From assembly GCA_036405135.1 (NCBI GenBank), contig DASWYF010000024.1, forward strand, positions 124,001-188,000: a stretch of DNA of 64,000 bases. Reading direction: 5' to 3'. Below the pieces are notes generated by a model. It worked only from the letters and a program-made list of their open reading frames with translations. It did no database searches and was not told where the DNA came from. Of this stretch, positions 17,588-26,009 are shown in pieces. Position numbers and translations under genes: made by a program. Source of the DNA: Verrucomicrobiia bacterium. GTDB taxonomy: Bacteria; Verrucomicrobiota; Verrucomicrobiia; Limisphaerales; JAEYXS01. Within the stretch, counting starts at the first letter, position 1. Every line of letters begins with the position of its first letter.

Positions 17588-18508
17588 GTGGCGAGAGTTT
17601 ATGATCTGGCGATGACGCACAAGCTGGACGCGGATGATTATTTCATTCACCGCGTGCAGGAGGCTTGTGCCCGTGCCGGGTTGAACTTTTTCCTCATCGA
17701 ACCCGCTTGGGCGGAAGAGTACCTTGCCAAGCTGGAGCGCAAAGAGATCTGGTCCCGAGTGGTGCTCAATATGCAGAGCGAACACCATGATCCGAAAGAG
17801 GTGTTTCATCGCATCATCCGTCGCTCGCAAGAAATGGGGGCCAAAGTGATCGACCCGCCGGACGTGGCCATGGCGGCGTGTCATAAAGCGATGGCGCATC
17901 AGCGATTGCTTTCTGCCGGACTGGATGTGCCTCCGACCGTCATCTTGGATCAAGATACCGCCGGGCAATGGCCGAAATTGACGGCTGAACAACTGGCTTT
18001 GCTGGAACCGCCCTTCGTTATCAAACCTGCTTTGGGCTATGGCCGGAAAGGCATTCTCCTGAATGCTCAAGGCAGCGAAGATCTGCAGAAAGCGGCGACA
18101 TCTTGGCCATGGGGACCGTATCTGTTGCAGAAGCGCATCGTGCCGCGTGACCTCAATGGTGAACCGGCCTATTTCCGTGTCTATCATGTCTTCGGTTCCA
18201 CCTGGATCAGTTGGTGGAATTGCTTCACAGATAAGTACCGTCTGGTGACCGCTCAAGAAGAGACAGATCTGAAACTGGCACCGTTGCGCGAGATAGCGAA
18301 GCGATTGGCTCAAGTGACGGCTATGAATTTCTTTTCCACAGAAGTCGCACAGACTGAGGTGGGTGGGTTTGTCCTCATTGATTATGTGAACGATCAGTGT
18401 CATTTATTGACGCAGACCGCGAGTCCGCAGAATGGCGTCCCGGATGAACTGGTGAACGCCATCGCGGTGAAACTGGTCGAAGCTGCCAATCGACTGCGTA
18501 AGGCATGA
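17588..18508 (+). CDS. ATP-grasp (RimK-like) ligase upstream of folP
   Basis: 306 aa, GTG start at 17588. The ATP-grasp fold is visible: a pre-ATP-grasp half (about 1-105), HKAMAHQRLLSAGLDVPPTV opening the ATP-grasp part, the phosphate loop FVIKPALGYGRKGI near residues 139-152, the adenine hinge YLLQKRIVP, EPAYFRVYHVFG, and a Mg-binding end GGFVLIDYVNDQ in which Asp and Asn replace the usual Glu/Asn pair. Enzymes of this class join a carboxylate to an amine via an acyl phosphate. It overlaps folP by 4 bases (ATGA), so a role linked to pterin or folate modification can be proposed, but the substrate is not known. Confidence 0.82.
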   Translation: MARVYDLAMTHKLDADDYFIHRVQEACARAGLNFFLIEPAWAEEYLAKLERKEIWSRVVLNMQSEHHDPKEVFHRIIRRSQEMGAKVIDPPDVAMAACHKAMAHQRLLSAGLDVPPTVILDQDTAGQWPKLTAEQLALLEPPFVIKPALGYGRKGILLNAQGSEDLQKAATSWPWGPYLLQKRIVPRDLNGEPAYFRVYHVFGSTWISWWNCFTDKYRLVTAQEETDLKLAPLREIAKRLAQVTAMNFFSTEVAQTEVGGFVLIDYVNDQCHLLTQTASPQNGVPDELVNAIAVKLVEAANRLRKA

Positions 18509-19344
18509 AGTGGCGCTGCTGCAATATTGAATATGTTTTCCCACGACCGGCTCTGGTCATGGGCATATTGAACATCACACCCGATTCCTTCTCCGATGGC
18601 GGCCGATTCATCGATTTGGACGGAGCTGTAGCGCATGCACAAGAGATGATCCGCAATGGCGCAGAGATCATCGACATTGGCGGTGAATCTACCCGTCCAG
18701 GAGCACCAGAAGTATCCAGTGAAGAAGAAAAGCGGCGAGTTCTGCCGGTCATCAAGCGATTGCTGGCGGAAACAAATGCGACCGTTTCGATCGATACCCA
18801 AAAAGTCGAAGTCGCCCAAGCAGCTCTGGAAAGCGGGGCGCAGATTGTAAATGACATCGCGGCGAATCGGGAGGACGATGCCATGTGGCGGTTGGTGGCG
18901 GAAAGTGGCGCCGGTTACGTAACCATGCACATGCAGGGAACGCCGCAAACGATGCAATCGAACCCGCATTACACAGACGTGGTGGCAGAAGTGAACGTTT
19001 TTTTTGCCGATCGATTGAAACGGATGGCAGCGGCGGGCGTATCACTAGAGCAAACAGCCTTGGATGTAGGTATTGGATTTGGCAAAAAACTGGAACACAA
19101 CTTGCAATTACTGTCCGGTCTGCGGCAGTTTATCGGGCATGGGAGACCATTGCTGTTAGGCGTCTCCCGGAAGTCTTTTATGAAAACTCTTTTGGGGCTG
19201 GATGTCAGTGAACGTCTCCCCGCGACTTTGGCTTGCACAGTGGATGCCATAGGGCAGGGGGTGAACATCATCCGGACGCATGATGTGGCTGAGACCACGC
19301 ATGCCATCCGCATGACAGAGGCGATCTTTCAACGACGGCGGTAG
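18505..19344 (+). CDS. folP: Dihydropteroate synthase
   Basis: 279 aa. Condenses p-aminobenzoate with 6-hydroxymethyl-dihydropterin pyrophosphate in folate synthesis; target of sulfonamides. Signatures: MGILNITPDSFSDGG near residues 19-33, AEIIDIGGESTRPGA, SIDTQKVEVA, IVNDIAA, YVTMHMQGTP, LDVGIGFGKKLEHN, LLLGVSRKSF and the C-terminal IIRTHDVAET. All pterin- and pABA-binding loops appear intact. The 4-base overlap with the ATP-grasp gene and 8-base gap to cdaA indicate one transcript. Confidence 0.97.
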   Translation: MKWRCCNIEYVFPRPALVMGILNITPDSFSDGGRFIDLDGAVAHAQEMIRNGAEIIDIGGESTRPGAPEVSSEEEKRRVLPVIKRLLAETNATVSIDTQKVEVAQAALESGAQIVNDIAANREDDAMWRLVAESGAGYVTMHMQGTPQTMQSNPHYTDVVAEVNVFFADRLKRMAAAGVSLEQTALDVGIGFGKKLEHNLQLLSGLRQFIGHGRPLLLGVSRKSFMKTLLGLDVSERLPATLACTVDAIGQGVNIIRTHDVAETTHAIRMTEAIFQRRR

Positions 19345-19352
19345 GGAAAAGA

Positions 19353-20201
19353 ATGTGGCAGATCATCCAGTTTGTATGGCGGCCAGTGCTGGAGATTCTC
19401 ATCCTTACGGTGGGAATCTACTACGTGCTCGTCTTCATGCGCGGTCTGCGTGGCACGCGTGGCTGGGCGGTAATCACCGGGTTCGTGGCCTTGTTGCTCA
19501 CGCTGGCATTGGTCACCAGCATTTTGGATCTGCGAGTCTTGCGCCTTTTGCTCGGTACTTTCTCCACCTTTTTCGTTTTGGCGGCATTGGTGATATTTCA
19601 ACCAGAATTGCGCCGTCTGCTCGCCGAATTGGGCAACCAGCCTTATTTCAATGATCCTGGAGAGGAACGCGAGAATATAGAGGTGCTTATCGAAACGGTT
19701 GAGCGGTTGGCAGATGTACGCATTGGAGCACTGATAGCCATAGAGCAATCCATTCAGCTTGAGGATCTGGTGGAGTCGGGCATCAATGTGAATTGCGAGG
19801 CCACACCGGAAATGCTGGAGACGATTTTCTTTCCGAACAACGCCATCCATGATGGTGGCGTGGTGATGCGTGGTGATAAGATTTTGAAGGCTGCGTGTAT
19901 TTTCCCGCTCACGCAGAAGCAGGGATTGGAGAAATCAATGGGCACGCGCCATCGCGCTGCCATCGGGATGTCAGAGGAGTCGGATGCCATTGTAATCGTG
20001 GTATCAGAGGAAACCGGAGCGATTTCATATGCATACAAGGGACATCTCGAACGGAGGGTGACGGTAGAGGTATTGCGGTCATTCCTGACATCCATTTTGA
20101 TCAAGCGCCGTGAAAGCAGGGCGCGCAAGCATTGGTTCAGGCTCTTGTGGAGGCGCATTCAGGAGAACGTGGCTGCACAAAGCCGGAGAGGAGGCTCCTG
20201 A
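19353..20201 (+). CDS. cdaA: Diadenylate cyclase CdaA (DisA_N domain)
   Basis: 282 aa. Makes cyclic di-AMP from two ATP at the cytoplasmic membrane. Three TM helices fill about residues 8-85, followed by the DAC domain with the catalytic segment NAIHDGGVVMRG (about 163-174) and GTRHRAAIGMSEES (about 196-209), the DGA/RHR motifs with Gly in place of Ala. CdaA is normally anchored by these helices and regulated by the adjoining CdaR and GlmM, which are encoded next. The weak Shine-Dalgarno TAGGGA lies before the ATG at 19353. Confidence 0.95.
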   Translation: MWQIIQFVWRPVLEILILTVGIYYVLVFMRGLRGTRGWAVITGFVALLLTLALVTSILDLRVLRLLLGTFSTFFVLAALVIFQPELRRLLAELGNQPYFNDPGEERENIEVLIETVERLADVRIGALIAIEQSIQLEDLVESGINVNCEATPEMLETIFFPNNAIHDGGVVMRGDKILKAACIFPLTQKQGLEKSMGTRHRAAIGMSEESDAIVIVVSEETGAISYAYKGHLERRVTVEVLRSFLTSILIKRRESRARKHWFRLLWRRIQENVAAQSRRGGS

Positions 20202-20202
20202 T

Positions 20203-20697
20203 ATGGCCGTTCAGGATCTTATAGTGAGGGATTTCTGGTGGAAGATGCTTGCCTTTGTGCTGGCTACTCTGATTTGGGCGAACTTTGGTGGCAAGCTGGA
20301 TGACCGATTGGAAGTGGATCAGTCCGGACTCCATCTGACAGAGATCGGAAGAGAAACCAATGTTCTTCCGATCATGCCTCGAGACGTAACTGTTGGTGTT
20401 CTGAGGTCGGCAGATTCCTTGGATTTGTTCAAGGTGGAACCAAGCCGGGTCAAAGTGGTCATCAAAAGTGAGGCAGGACGTTTGAAAACGCTCAACCCTA
20501 AACTAATACTTGCCTTCGTGGATGCAACAGACATGAATGAAAAGCCAATCGGAACGGCAACCACAAGGCCAGTAAGTCGTATAGTGCAGTTGCATCTGCC
20601 TTCAGGTGTTGAGGCGGTTTCCGTAGAGCCGATGTCCGTTATTGTAGAGCGTATTTCACACGCGAATGCGCCAGAAACAGATTCTAAGAAAAAATAA
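20203..20697 (+). CDS. cdaR: YbbR/CdaR-like regulator of CdaA
   Basis: 164 aa. One TM helix near the N terminus (WWKMLAFVLATLIWANF) and an extracytoplasmic YbbR-like beta domain (about 45-150), with segments such as ILAFVDATDM and VQLHLPSGVEAVSVEP. Typical CdaR proteins have several YbbR repeats; one or two seem present here, so it is a short version. The longest frame starts at 20110 within cdaA; the ATG at 20203, one base after the cdaA stop, is the better start. Ends TAATG, overlapping glmM by one base. Confidence 0.85.
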   Translation: MAVQDLIVRDFWWKMLAFVLATLIWANFGGKLDDRLEVDQSGLHLTEIGRETNVLPIMPRDVTVGVLRSADSLDLFKVEPSRVKVVIKSEAGRLKTLNPKLILAFVDATDMNEKPIGTATTRPVSRIVQLHLPSGVEAVSVEPMSVIVERISHANAPETDSKKK

Positions 20698-22082
20698 TGT
20701 CCTCCTCCAATCGTCGTATCTTCGGCACGGACGGTGTCCGTGGTCGGGCCAATGTAGAACCGGTGACAGCGGAGACCGCCTTGAAACTGGGCCGGGCCGC
20801 TGCTCATGTGTTCAAACATCTGGAGAGCCAGTCGCGCAGCCGCGGACGCCATCGTATCGTCATCGGCAAGGATACGCGCATCTCCGGTTACATGCTGGAG
20901 AACGCCATCTCGTCCGGCATTTTGTCGATGGGCGTGGACGTGCTCTTCATCGGGCCACTGCCTACGCCGGGTGTTGCTTATGTGACACGTAGTTTGCGTG
21001 CTGATGCAGGCATCGTCATCACCGCCTCCCACAATCCTTACGACGATAACGGCATCAAGTTCTTCGGTCCTGATGGTTACAAGCTGGAAGATCCAATCGA
21101 AGAACGCATCGAGAACTTGGTTTTCAGCGGAGAGATCGAAAGCATCCGTCCTACCGCAGATGAGATCGGCAAAGCCGTTCGTATCGAAGACGCGTTGGGC
21201 CGTTATATCGAATACGCCAAGGCGTCCATCCCCAAAGGCATGACCTTGGATGGCATGCGCATCGTGGTGGATTGCGCGCATGGTGCCGCTTACAAGGCGA
21301 CGCCTTGTGTGCTGCGCGAACTGGGCGCTGAGACTTACATCTACGGCAATCAGCCGGATGGTAAAAACATCAACAAGGATTGCGGTTCTATGCATCCTTC
21401 GTTGCTGTGCCAGAAGGTGCGGGAACACGGTGCGCACATCGGCATCGCACATGACGGCGATGCAGACCGTCTCATCTTATGTGATGAAAAAGGCCGTTTG
21501 ATCGACGGTGATGATATCATGGCCATCGCTTCTCTCGACATGTTGGCGAGCGGCACCTTGGCGGAGAAGACGCTGGTTTCCACGGTGATGAGCAATGCCG
21601 GTCTGGATGCCGCCATCGTGCAAGCCGGTGGCAAAGTCATCCGCACGGCTGTGGGTGACAAGAACGTCATCGATGAAATGCTGAAATCGGGCTACAACGT
21701 GGGTGGCGAACAGAGCGGTCACATGATCTTCCGTGATTACAGCACTACGGGCGATGGTTTGGTAAGCGCATTGCAAATCTTGAAGATCATGAAGGCGAAG
21801 GATAAATCGCTTTCTGAATTGGCTGCCTGCTGGACGCGTTATCCACAATTGGTGACGAACATACGCGTGCGTGAGAAACTGCCTTTTGAAGAACTCAATG
21901 ATGTGTTGGACCTCGTGAAAAAAGCGGAAGCAGAGGTGAAGCCCACGGGCGGTCGTGTGTTGCTGCGCTATTCCGGCACGGAGCCGAAAGCCCGCTTGCT
22001 CATTGAAGGCCGTGATAGTGCCACGCTCGAGAAGTGGTCCCAGCAGATCAGCACATCGATTAAGCGGCAGATCGGAGATTAG
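20697..22082 (+). CDS. glmM: Phosphoglucosamine mutase
   Basis: 461 aa, usual length. Converts glucosamine-6-phosphate to glucosamine-1-phosphate for UDP-GlcNAc and peptidoglycan. FGTDGVRGRAN opens the protein; GIVITASHNPYDDNGIKFFG holds the phosphorylated active-site Ser near residue 110; HDGDADRLI is the metal-binding loop; VGGEQSGHMI is the sugar-binding loop; RYSGTEPKARLLIEG is the C-terminal phosphate-binding loop. cdaA-cdaR-glmM order is the conserved arrangement in Firmicutes, where GlmM inhibits CdaA, and the same coupling is likely here. Confidence 0.97.
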   Translation: MSSSNRRIFGTDGVRGRANVEPVTAETALKLGRAAAHVFKHLESQSRSRGRHRIVIGKDTRISGYMLENAISSGILSMGVDVLFIGPLPTPGVAYVTRSLRADAGIVITASHNPYDDNGIKFFGPDGYKLEDPIEERIENLVFSGEIESIRPTADEIGKAVRIEDALGRYIEYAKASIPKGMTLDGMRIVVDCAHGAAYKATPCVLRELGAETYIYGNQPDGKNINKDCGSMHPSLLCQKVREHGAHIGIAHDGDADRLILCDEKGRLIDGDDIMAIASLDMLASGTLAEKTLVSTVMSNAGLDAAIVQAGGKVIRTAVGDKNVIDEMLKSGYNVGGEQSGHMIFRDYSTTGDGLVSALQILKIMKAKDKSLSELAACWTRYPQLVTNIRVREKLPFEELNDVLDLVKKAEAEVKPTGGRVLLRYSGTEPKARLLIEGRDSATLEKWSQQISTSIKRQIGD

Positions 22083-22099
22083 CCCTTAAAAGCCAAACT

Positions 22100-24658
22100 T
22101 TAAGCCAGCGCGCCGATTCGTATGAGGCAGAGCGCTGGCTCTTCTTTTGCTTGCGATTCTGTCAGATCCACTAGGAACTCGGCCACCCAATCGTTGTGTT
22201 CATCCGCATCGATGAGCATTTGCTGCACGCGCCACGTCTTTTTGTCTTCTGAAACAGCAACGTATGTATGACGGGCATTGCGCGCTTCAGGATCAAGGCG
22301 CAAATGACCGTGAACTGCGAAGTAAGCCTCAATGGCCGTGTGCAGACGATCGGCGTTCCAAGCCGTTCCATCAGCATCATCTGAGAAGGCGAGTTGTCCT
22401 AGGGCAGTTTCGTAATCTTGATTCACGAGCCCACGTAAAAAGCTGAAGATGCGGGTGCGGATGGAGGCGGTGAAAGCTTTCGTATCGCGTGTGATGTCCT
22501 TGTCGGCTTCTTCGGCTCCGGGCGGACGGATTTCCTTTGATTCGGCGCGTTGATACTGCGGATTGCGCATCTTTTCCCATTCATCCAGCAGACTGGAATC
22601 CACCTGACGGATCATGGTGCTAAGATACACCTCCATCTCGCGCAATTGATCGTTCTTCGCGGCATCAGGAACGGTTTGCGAAAGCACTTTGAAGACGCTG
22701 TTGATGTGGCGCAGCAGGACGCCTTCCGCGCGCTGCAATTCGTAGAGCTTGATGTAATCCGCAAACGAACGGAATTCCTCAAACATCTCGCGGACGATGG
22801 ATTTCGGACGGATGTTTTCCTGGCCGATCCAAGGATGCTTGTCGGCAAACGCGTTGAACGTGGAATAGACGAATTCGCGATTCGGTTTCGGATACTCGCA
22901 CTTCTCCAGTTCTTCCATGCGCTTATCGTAGTCGAGACCTTCCATTTTCATCTCGGCCATTTTGTCATCCTTCACGCGGTCGAGTTGCTTGCGCAGGATG
23001 ATGTCGGGGTTTTCCAAGATGGATTCGACCAGAGTGAGCAGAACTAGTGCATAATCCGGTGCCTGCGGGTCCATCAATGGAATGGTATCCAGCAGATAGA
23101 GCGAGAGCGCCTGATCCATCGAAAAGTCTTCCTGCAAAGTGACATTCACACGCAGCTTCTGGCCGGGAGCTTGCGCCTGCTCGGGGGTGATGAACTCGAT
23201 GATCTTGCGGTCGAGCAATGAACGGAACAATTGCCAGGCTCGGGCAGTGTGCGTCTTTTTGGCTTTCGGCGTTTCATGCGAACGACGTATGAGATCGCGC
23301 ATGGCCACACAACCATCGCCCTTACGGCTAAGTACATTCAGCAACATGCCGTGCGAGACTTGGAAGCGTGAGGAGAGGCGTTCAGGCGGCGCGGCAATGA
23401 GACGCAGGAACGTGTTCTTGTCCCAATTGACGAAGTTCTTTTCCGGCGGCTGACGCTTCACCACCTTCTTGCCATCGCGCGCGGCTTTCTCGGCCAACTT
23501 CAGATTTTCAATGACGTGTTCCGGTGCTTGGGCGACCACCCAGCCGAGGTCGTCATAGCCTTTACGGCCCGCGCGTCCGCTCACCTGATGAAAATCACGG
23601 GCGCTGAGGATGCCAGTCTTTTGGCCATCGAATTTGCAAAGGCGCGTGAAGAGAACGGTGCGGATGGGGACATTGATGCCCACGCCCAAGGTATCCGTGC
23701 CGCAGATGACTTTCATCAGACCGCGCTGGGCGAGTTGCTCGATGAGAATGCGATACTTTGGCAACAAACCCGCGTGATGCAGGCCGATGCCGTGCCGTAG
23801 CCATTTCTTGATGTCGGGACCGTAGGGGCTGGTGAACTTGAAGCCTTCAATCGCATTGGCGATGGCGGCCTTCTCATCCTTTGAACAGACATTGATGCTC
23901 GTGAAGTCTTGTGCGCTCTGGGCAGCTTCCAATTGAGTGAAGTGAACGACGTAAACGGGAGCCTTGCCATCTGCGATGAGACTTTCGAGAGTTTTAGCGA
24001 GAGGCAATTCGGAATAGGCGAACTCTAGCGGTACAGGGCGCTCAACAGAAGAGACGGTCACGCTGGGGCGGCCATTGAGCTTGGTCAGTTCTTCTTCGAA
24101 GAAAGCAGTTTCTCCCAATGTGGCGGACATCAGGAGGAAGCGGGCTTGGGGCAGAGCGAGCAGGGGAATCTGCCACGCTACGCCGCGTTCACGGTCTGAG
24201 TAGTAATGGAACTCATCCATGATGACTTCACGGACGGAAGCCGCGGAACCTTCCGCAAGCGCGATGTTGGCTAGAATCTCAGCCGTGCAGCAGAGGATAG
24301 GGGCATTATGATTCACCGTGGCGTCACCGGTGCTAAGTCCGACATTCTCCGGGCCGAACTCACGACAGAGCGCCATGAACTTCTCATTCACCAATGCTTT
24401 AATGGGACAGGTGTAGATGGAGCGTTTGCCTTGGGCAATGGCTTTGAAATGGAGCGCAGCGGCAACGAGGGATTTGCCGGAGCCAGTGGGTGTGTTCAGG
24501 ATGACGTTTTTCTCCTCGAACAATTCGAGGATGGCCGATTCTTGTGCGGGGTAAAGTTGCAGGCGGCGGCCTTCAGCATAGTCGAGAAATTTGCCAAGGA
24601 GCGCCTCGTTGCTGAGGTTCTCATCGCGCGGAATCAGGTCGTATAAAGTCGCAGACAC
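22100..24658 (-). CDS. SKI2-like DEAD/DEAH-box RNA helicase with DUF3516-type C terminus
   Basis: 852 aa, GTG start at 24658. Helicase motifs in order: Walker A TPTGSGKS at 56-63, the Ia-like [11 protein letters not shown], Walker B box DEFH at 148-151, SAT at 178-180, then in RecA2 the segment [29 protein letters not shown] and [10 protein letters not shown]. The layout matches the SKI2/Mtr4 branch. The C-terminal half starts with [20 protein letters not shown] and matches the DUF3516 helicase-associated region as I remember it. Likely role: RNA unwinding or turnover. It is convergent with glmM (17-base gap) and divergent from the AraC regulator. RNase R lies about 9 kb away, so no operon link to it. 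Confidence 0.9.
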   Translation of the reverse strand: MSATLYDLIPRDENLSNEALLGKFLDYAEGRRLQLYPAQESAILELFEEKNVILNTPTGSGKSLVAAALHFKAIAQGKRSIYTCPIKALVNEKFMALCREFGPENVGLSTGDATVNHNAPILCCTAEILANIALAEGSAASVREVIMDEFHYYSDRERGVAWQIPLLALPQARFLLMSATLGETAFFEEELTKLNGRPSVTVSSVERPVPLEFAYSELPLAKTLESLIADGKAPVYVVHFTQLEAAQSAQDFTSINVCSKDEKAAIANAIEGFKFTSPYGPDIKKWLRHGIGLHHAGLLPKYRILIEQLAQRGLMKVICGTDTLGVGINVPIRTVLFTRLCKFDGQKTGILSARDFHQVSGRAGRKGYDDLGWVVAQAPEHVIENLKLAEKAARDGKKVVKRQPPEKNFVNWDKNTFLRLIAAPPERLSSRFQVSHGMLLNVLSRKGDGCVAMRDLIRRSHETPKAKKTHTARAWQLFRSLLDRKIIEFITPEQAQAPGQKLRVNVTLQEDFSMDQALSLYLLDTIPLMDPQAPDYALVLLTLVESILENPDIILRKQLDRVKDDKMAEMKMEGLDYDKRMEELEKCEYPKPNREFVYSTFNAFADKHPWIGQENIRPKSIVREMFEEFRSFADYIKLYELQRAEGVLLRHINSVFKVLSQTVPDAAKNDQLREMEVYLSTMIRQVDSSLLDEWEKMRNPQYQRAESKEIRPPGAEEADKDITRDTKAFTASIRTRIFSFLRGLVNQDYETALGQLAFSDDADGTAWNADRLHTAIEAYFAVHGHLRLDPEARNARHTYVAVSEDKKTWRVQQMLIDADEHNDWVAEFLVDLTESQAKEEPALCLIRIGALA
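22103..22140 (+). terminator. Candidate intrinsic terminator of the folP-glmM transcript
   Basis: A perfect 9-bp inverted repeat (AGCCAGCGC at 22103-22111 and GCGCTGGCT at 22132-22140) is followed by CTTCTTTT on the plus strand. The 20-base loop is long for an intrinsic terminator. The stem lies inside the last codons of the convergent helicase gene, so the same bases code for that protein's C terminus. Confidence 0.5.
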
Positions 24659-24793
24659 GTTGGCGGGACTGTACGGGGTGAGTGGAGTGATGAGAAGTGC
24701 AGAAAGCCTGAAAATATGGGGCTGAAATGCCTCTGTTTCAGATGAGAGAATGCTTTCCTAAGTGGCTGGTGTTGCATACCTTCCCGGGCAACC

Positions 24794-25771
24794 ATGAATT
24801 CGGCCCAACAGTTGTTGGAGTACTTGCGTACCCTGCACTTTGAACCGCTCACCATTTCCCGGGCGGTGGATTCCAAACGCCGGTTGGCGCGCGATTTCGA
24901 TCCCAGCTTCCCGCTCATCATCCAGTGCTACTCTTTTCCGGCTTATCGCGAGATGTTGGGAGCCAATTGGCTGAACTGGCATGAGCATCTGGAGATGATT
25001 TTGCCCGTGACGGGTTCAGGGCGGTTTCGGCTGGGCGATCAAGTGATGGACTTTGCGCCGGGCGATCTCTTGTTGGTGGATAACCAGAAGATGCATGGTA
25101 TGCAGGACTTGAGCGGAGATCATCAATCACTCGTGATCTTTTTCATGCCGGAGTTCATCTACCGCATGGGTTCTTACCAATGTGATGCGGCGTTTCTCTC
25201 GCCGTTCTTTGAACGAGCGGATGCGGCGATGCCGATCTTGCGGGCGGGTGATCCTCAAGCGTCGGGCATTCATGCTGCCATAGCGGAACTGGTTAAGACC
25301 TATCAGAGCATTGGTGCCGCTCAGGATAAACAGGCCGCTTGCAAGCTGCATCTGCTGCAGGTGCTGCACGGTTTGAGAAAATACTTTCAAGTGCAGGGGA
25401 CGGTGAGTCCGGGATACGCGCAGCAACGGCAGAGAGTGGACCGTTTGAAACGGCTGTTCGATTTTCTCAATCAGAATTTCGCGCAGAAGCTGCGTGTGTC
25501 GGAAGCGGCCACAATGGTTGGGATGAGCGAGACGCGGTTCAAAGATTTCTTCAAGCGGACGACTGGATCGACGTTTGCACAGTATGTGATCCAATTGCGG
25601 TTATCGCGGGCTTCGCAACTGTTGCGAGATACTGATCTTTCCGTGGCAGAGATCGCCGGGCAGACTGGCTTCTGCGATCAAAGTCATTTCGATAATCGTT
25701 TCAAAGACAGCTTCGAGATCAGTCCCAAGGAATACCGTCAAAGACATCAGCGACGTTTACAGGCAGCTTGA
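24794..25771 (+). CDS. AraC-family transcriptional regulator with cupin sensor domain
   Basis: 325 aa. The N-terminal 150 residues form a cupin (WLNWHEHLEMILPVTGSGRF, then DQVMDFAPGDLLLVDNQKMH), which in this family binds a sugar or other small ligand. The C-terminal 100 residues carry two HTH motifs (LRVSEAATMVGMSETRFKDF and LSVAEIAGQTGFCDQSHFDN) that end in ISPKEYRQRHQRR. A transcription factor for a nearby target is likely. The next gene downstream, the giant surface protein, is 238 bases away, and the gap holds paired TGGAC repeats that could be its sites. Confidence 0.94.
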   Translation: MNSAQQLLEYLRTLHFEPLTISRAVDSKRRLARDFDPSFPLIIQCYSFPAYREMLGANWLNWHEHLEMILPVTGSGRFRLGDQVMDFAPGDLLLVDNQKMHGMQDLSGDHQSLVIFFMPEFIYRMGSYQCDAAFLSPFFERADAAMPILRAGDPQASGIHAAIAELVKTYQSIGAAQDKQAACKLHLLQVLHGLRKYFQVQGTVSPGYAQQRQRVDRLKRLFDFLNQNFAQKLRVSEAATMVGMSETRFKDFFKRTTGSTFAQYVIQLRLSRASQLLRDTDLSVAEIAGQTGFCDQSHFDNRFKDSFEISPKEYRQRHQRRLQAA

Positions 25772-25824
25772 TCGGATCGTTGTTTTTCGCCCGAAATCAG
25801 GACATGTCCATCCTGCGTATTGAG

Positions 25825-25850
25825 TGGACGTTTTTTGCAAACATTTGGAC
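25825..25850 (+). promoter_or_regulatory. Candidate AraC half-sites (TGGAC direct repeat)
   Basis: TGGAC occurs at 25825-25829 and again at 25846-25850, 21 bases apart, which places both on the same face of the helix (two turns), the spacing of AraC-family direct half-sites. A 10-base palindrome GGACATGTCC sits just upstream at 25800-25809. The only support is position and spacing between an AraC-type gene and the giant surface-protein gene. Confidence 0.35.
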
Positions 25851-26009
25851 AAATAATCCAAGACCAAACGCAAAATCGGGTTTACCGTCCCGCAATCCCG
25901 ATAGCCTGATGGCAGACGTATGGCTCCTCATCTCCTGAGGCGTTTTCGCAGGAACAGGTCGCTGCTGCCTGAATCGACGAACAACATAATGTTGCTCCGT
26001 TTTCCAACC

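Noticed and set aside
20319..21452. Minus-strand open frame of 377 codons antisense to glmM
   Set aside because: GlmM motifs are all intact on the plus strand; the other frame has no domain.
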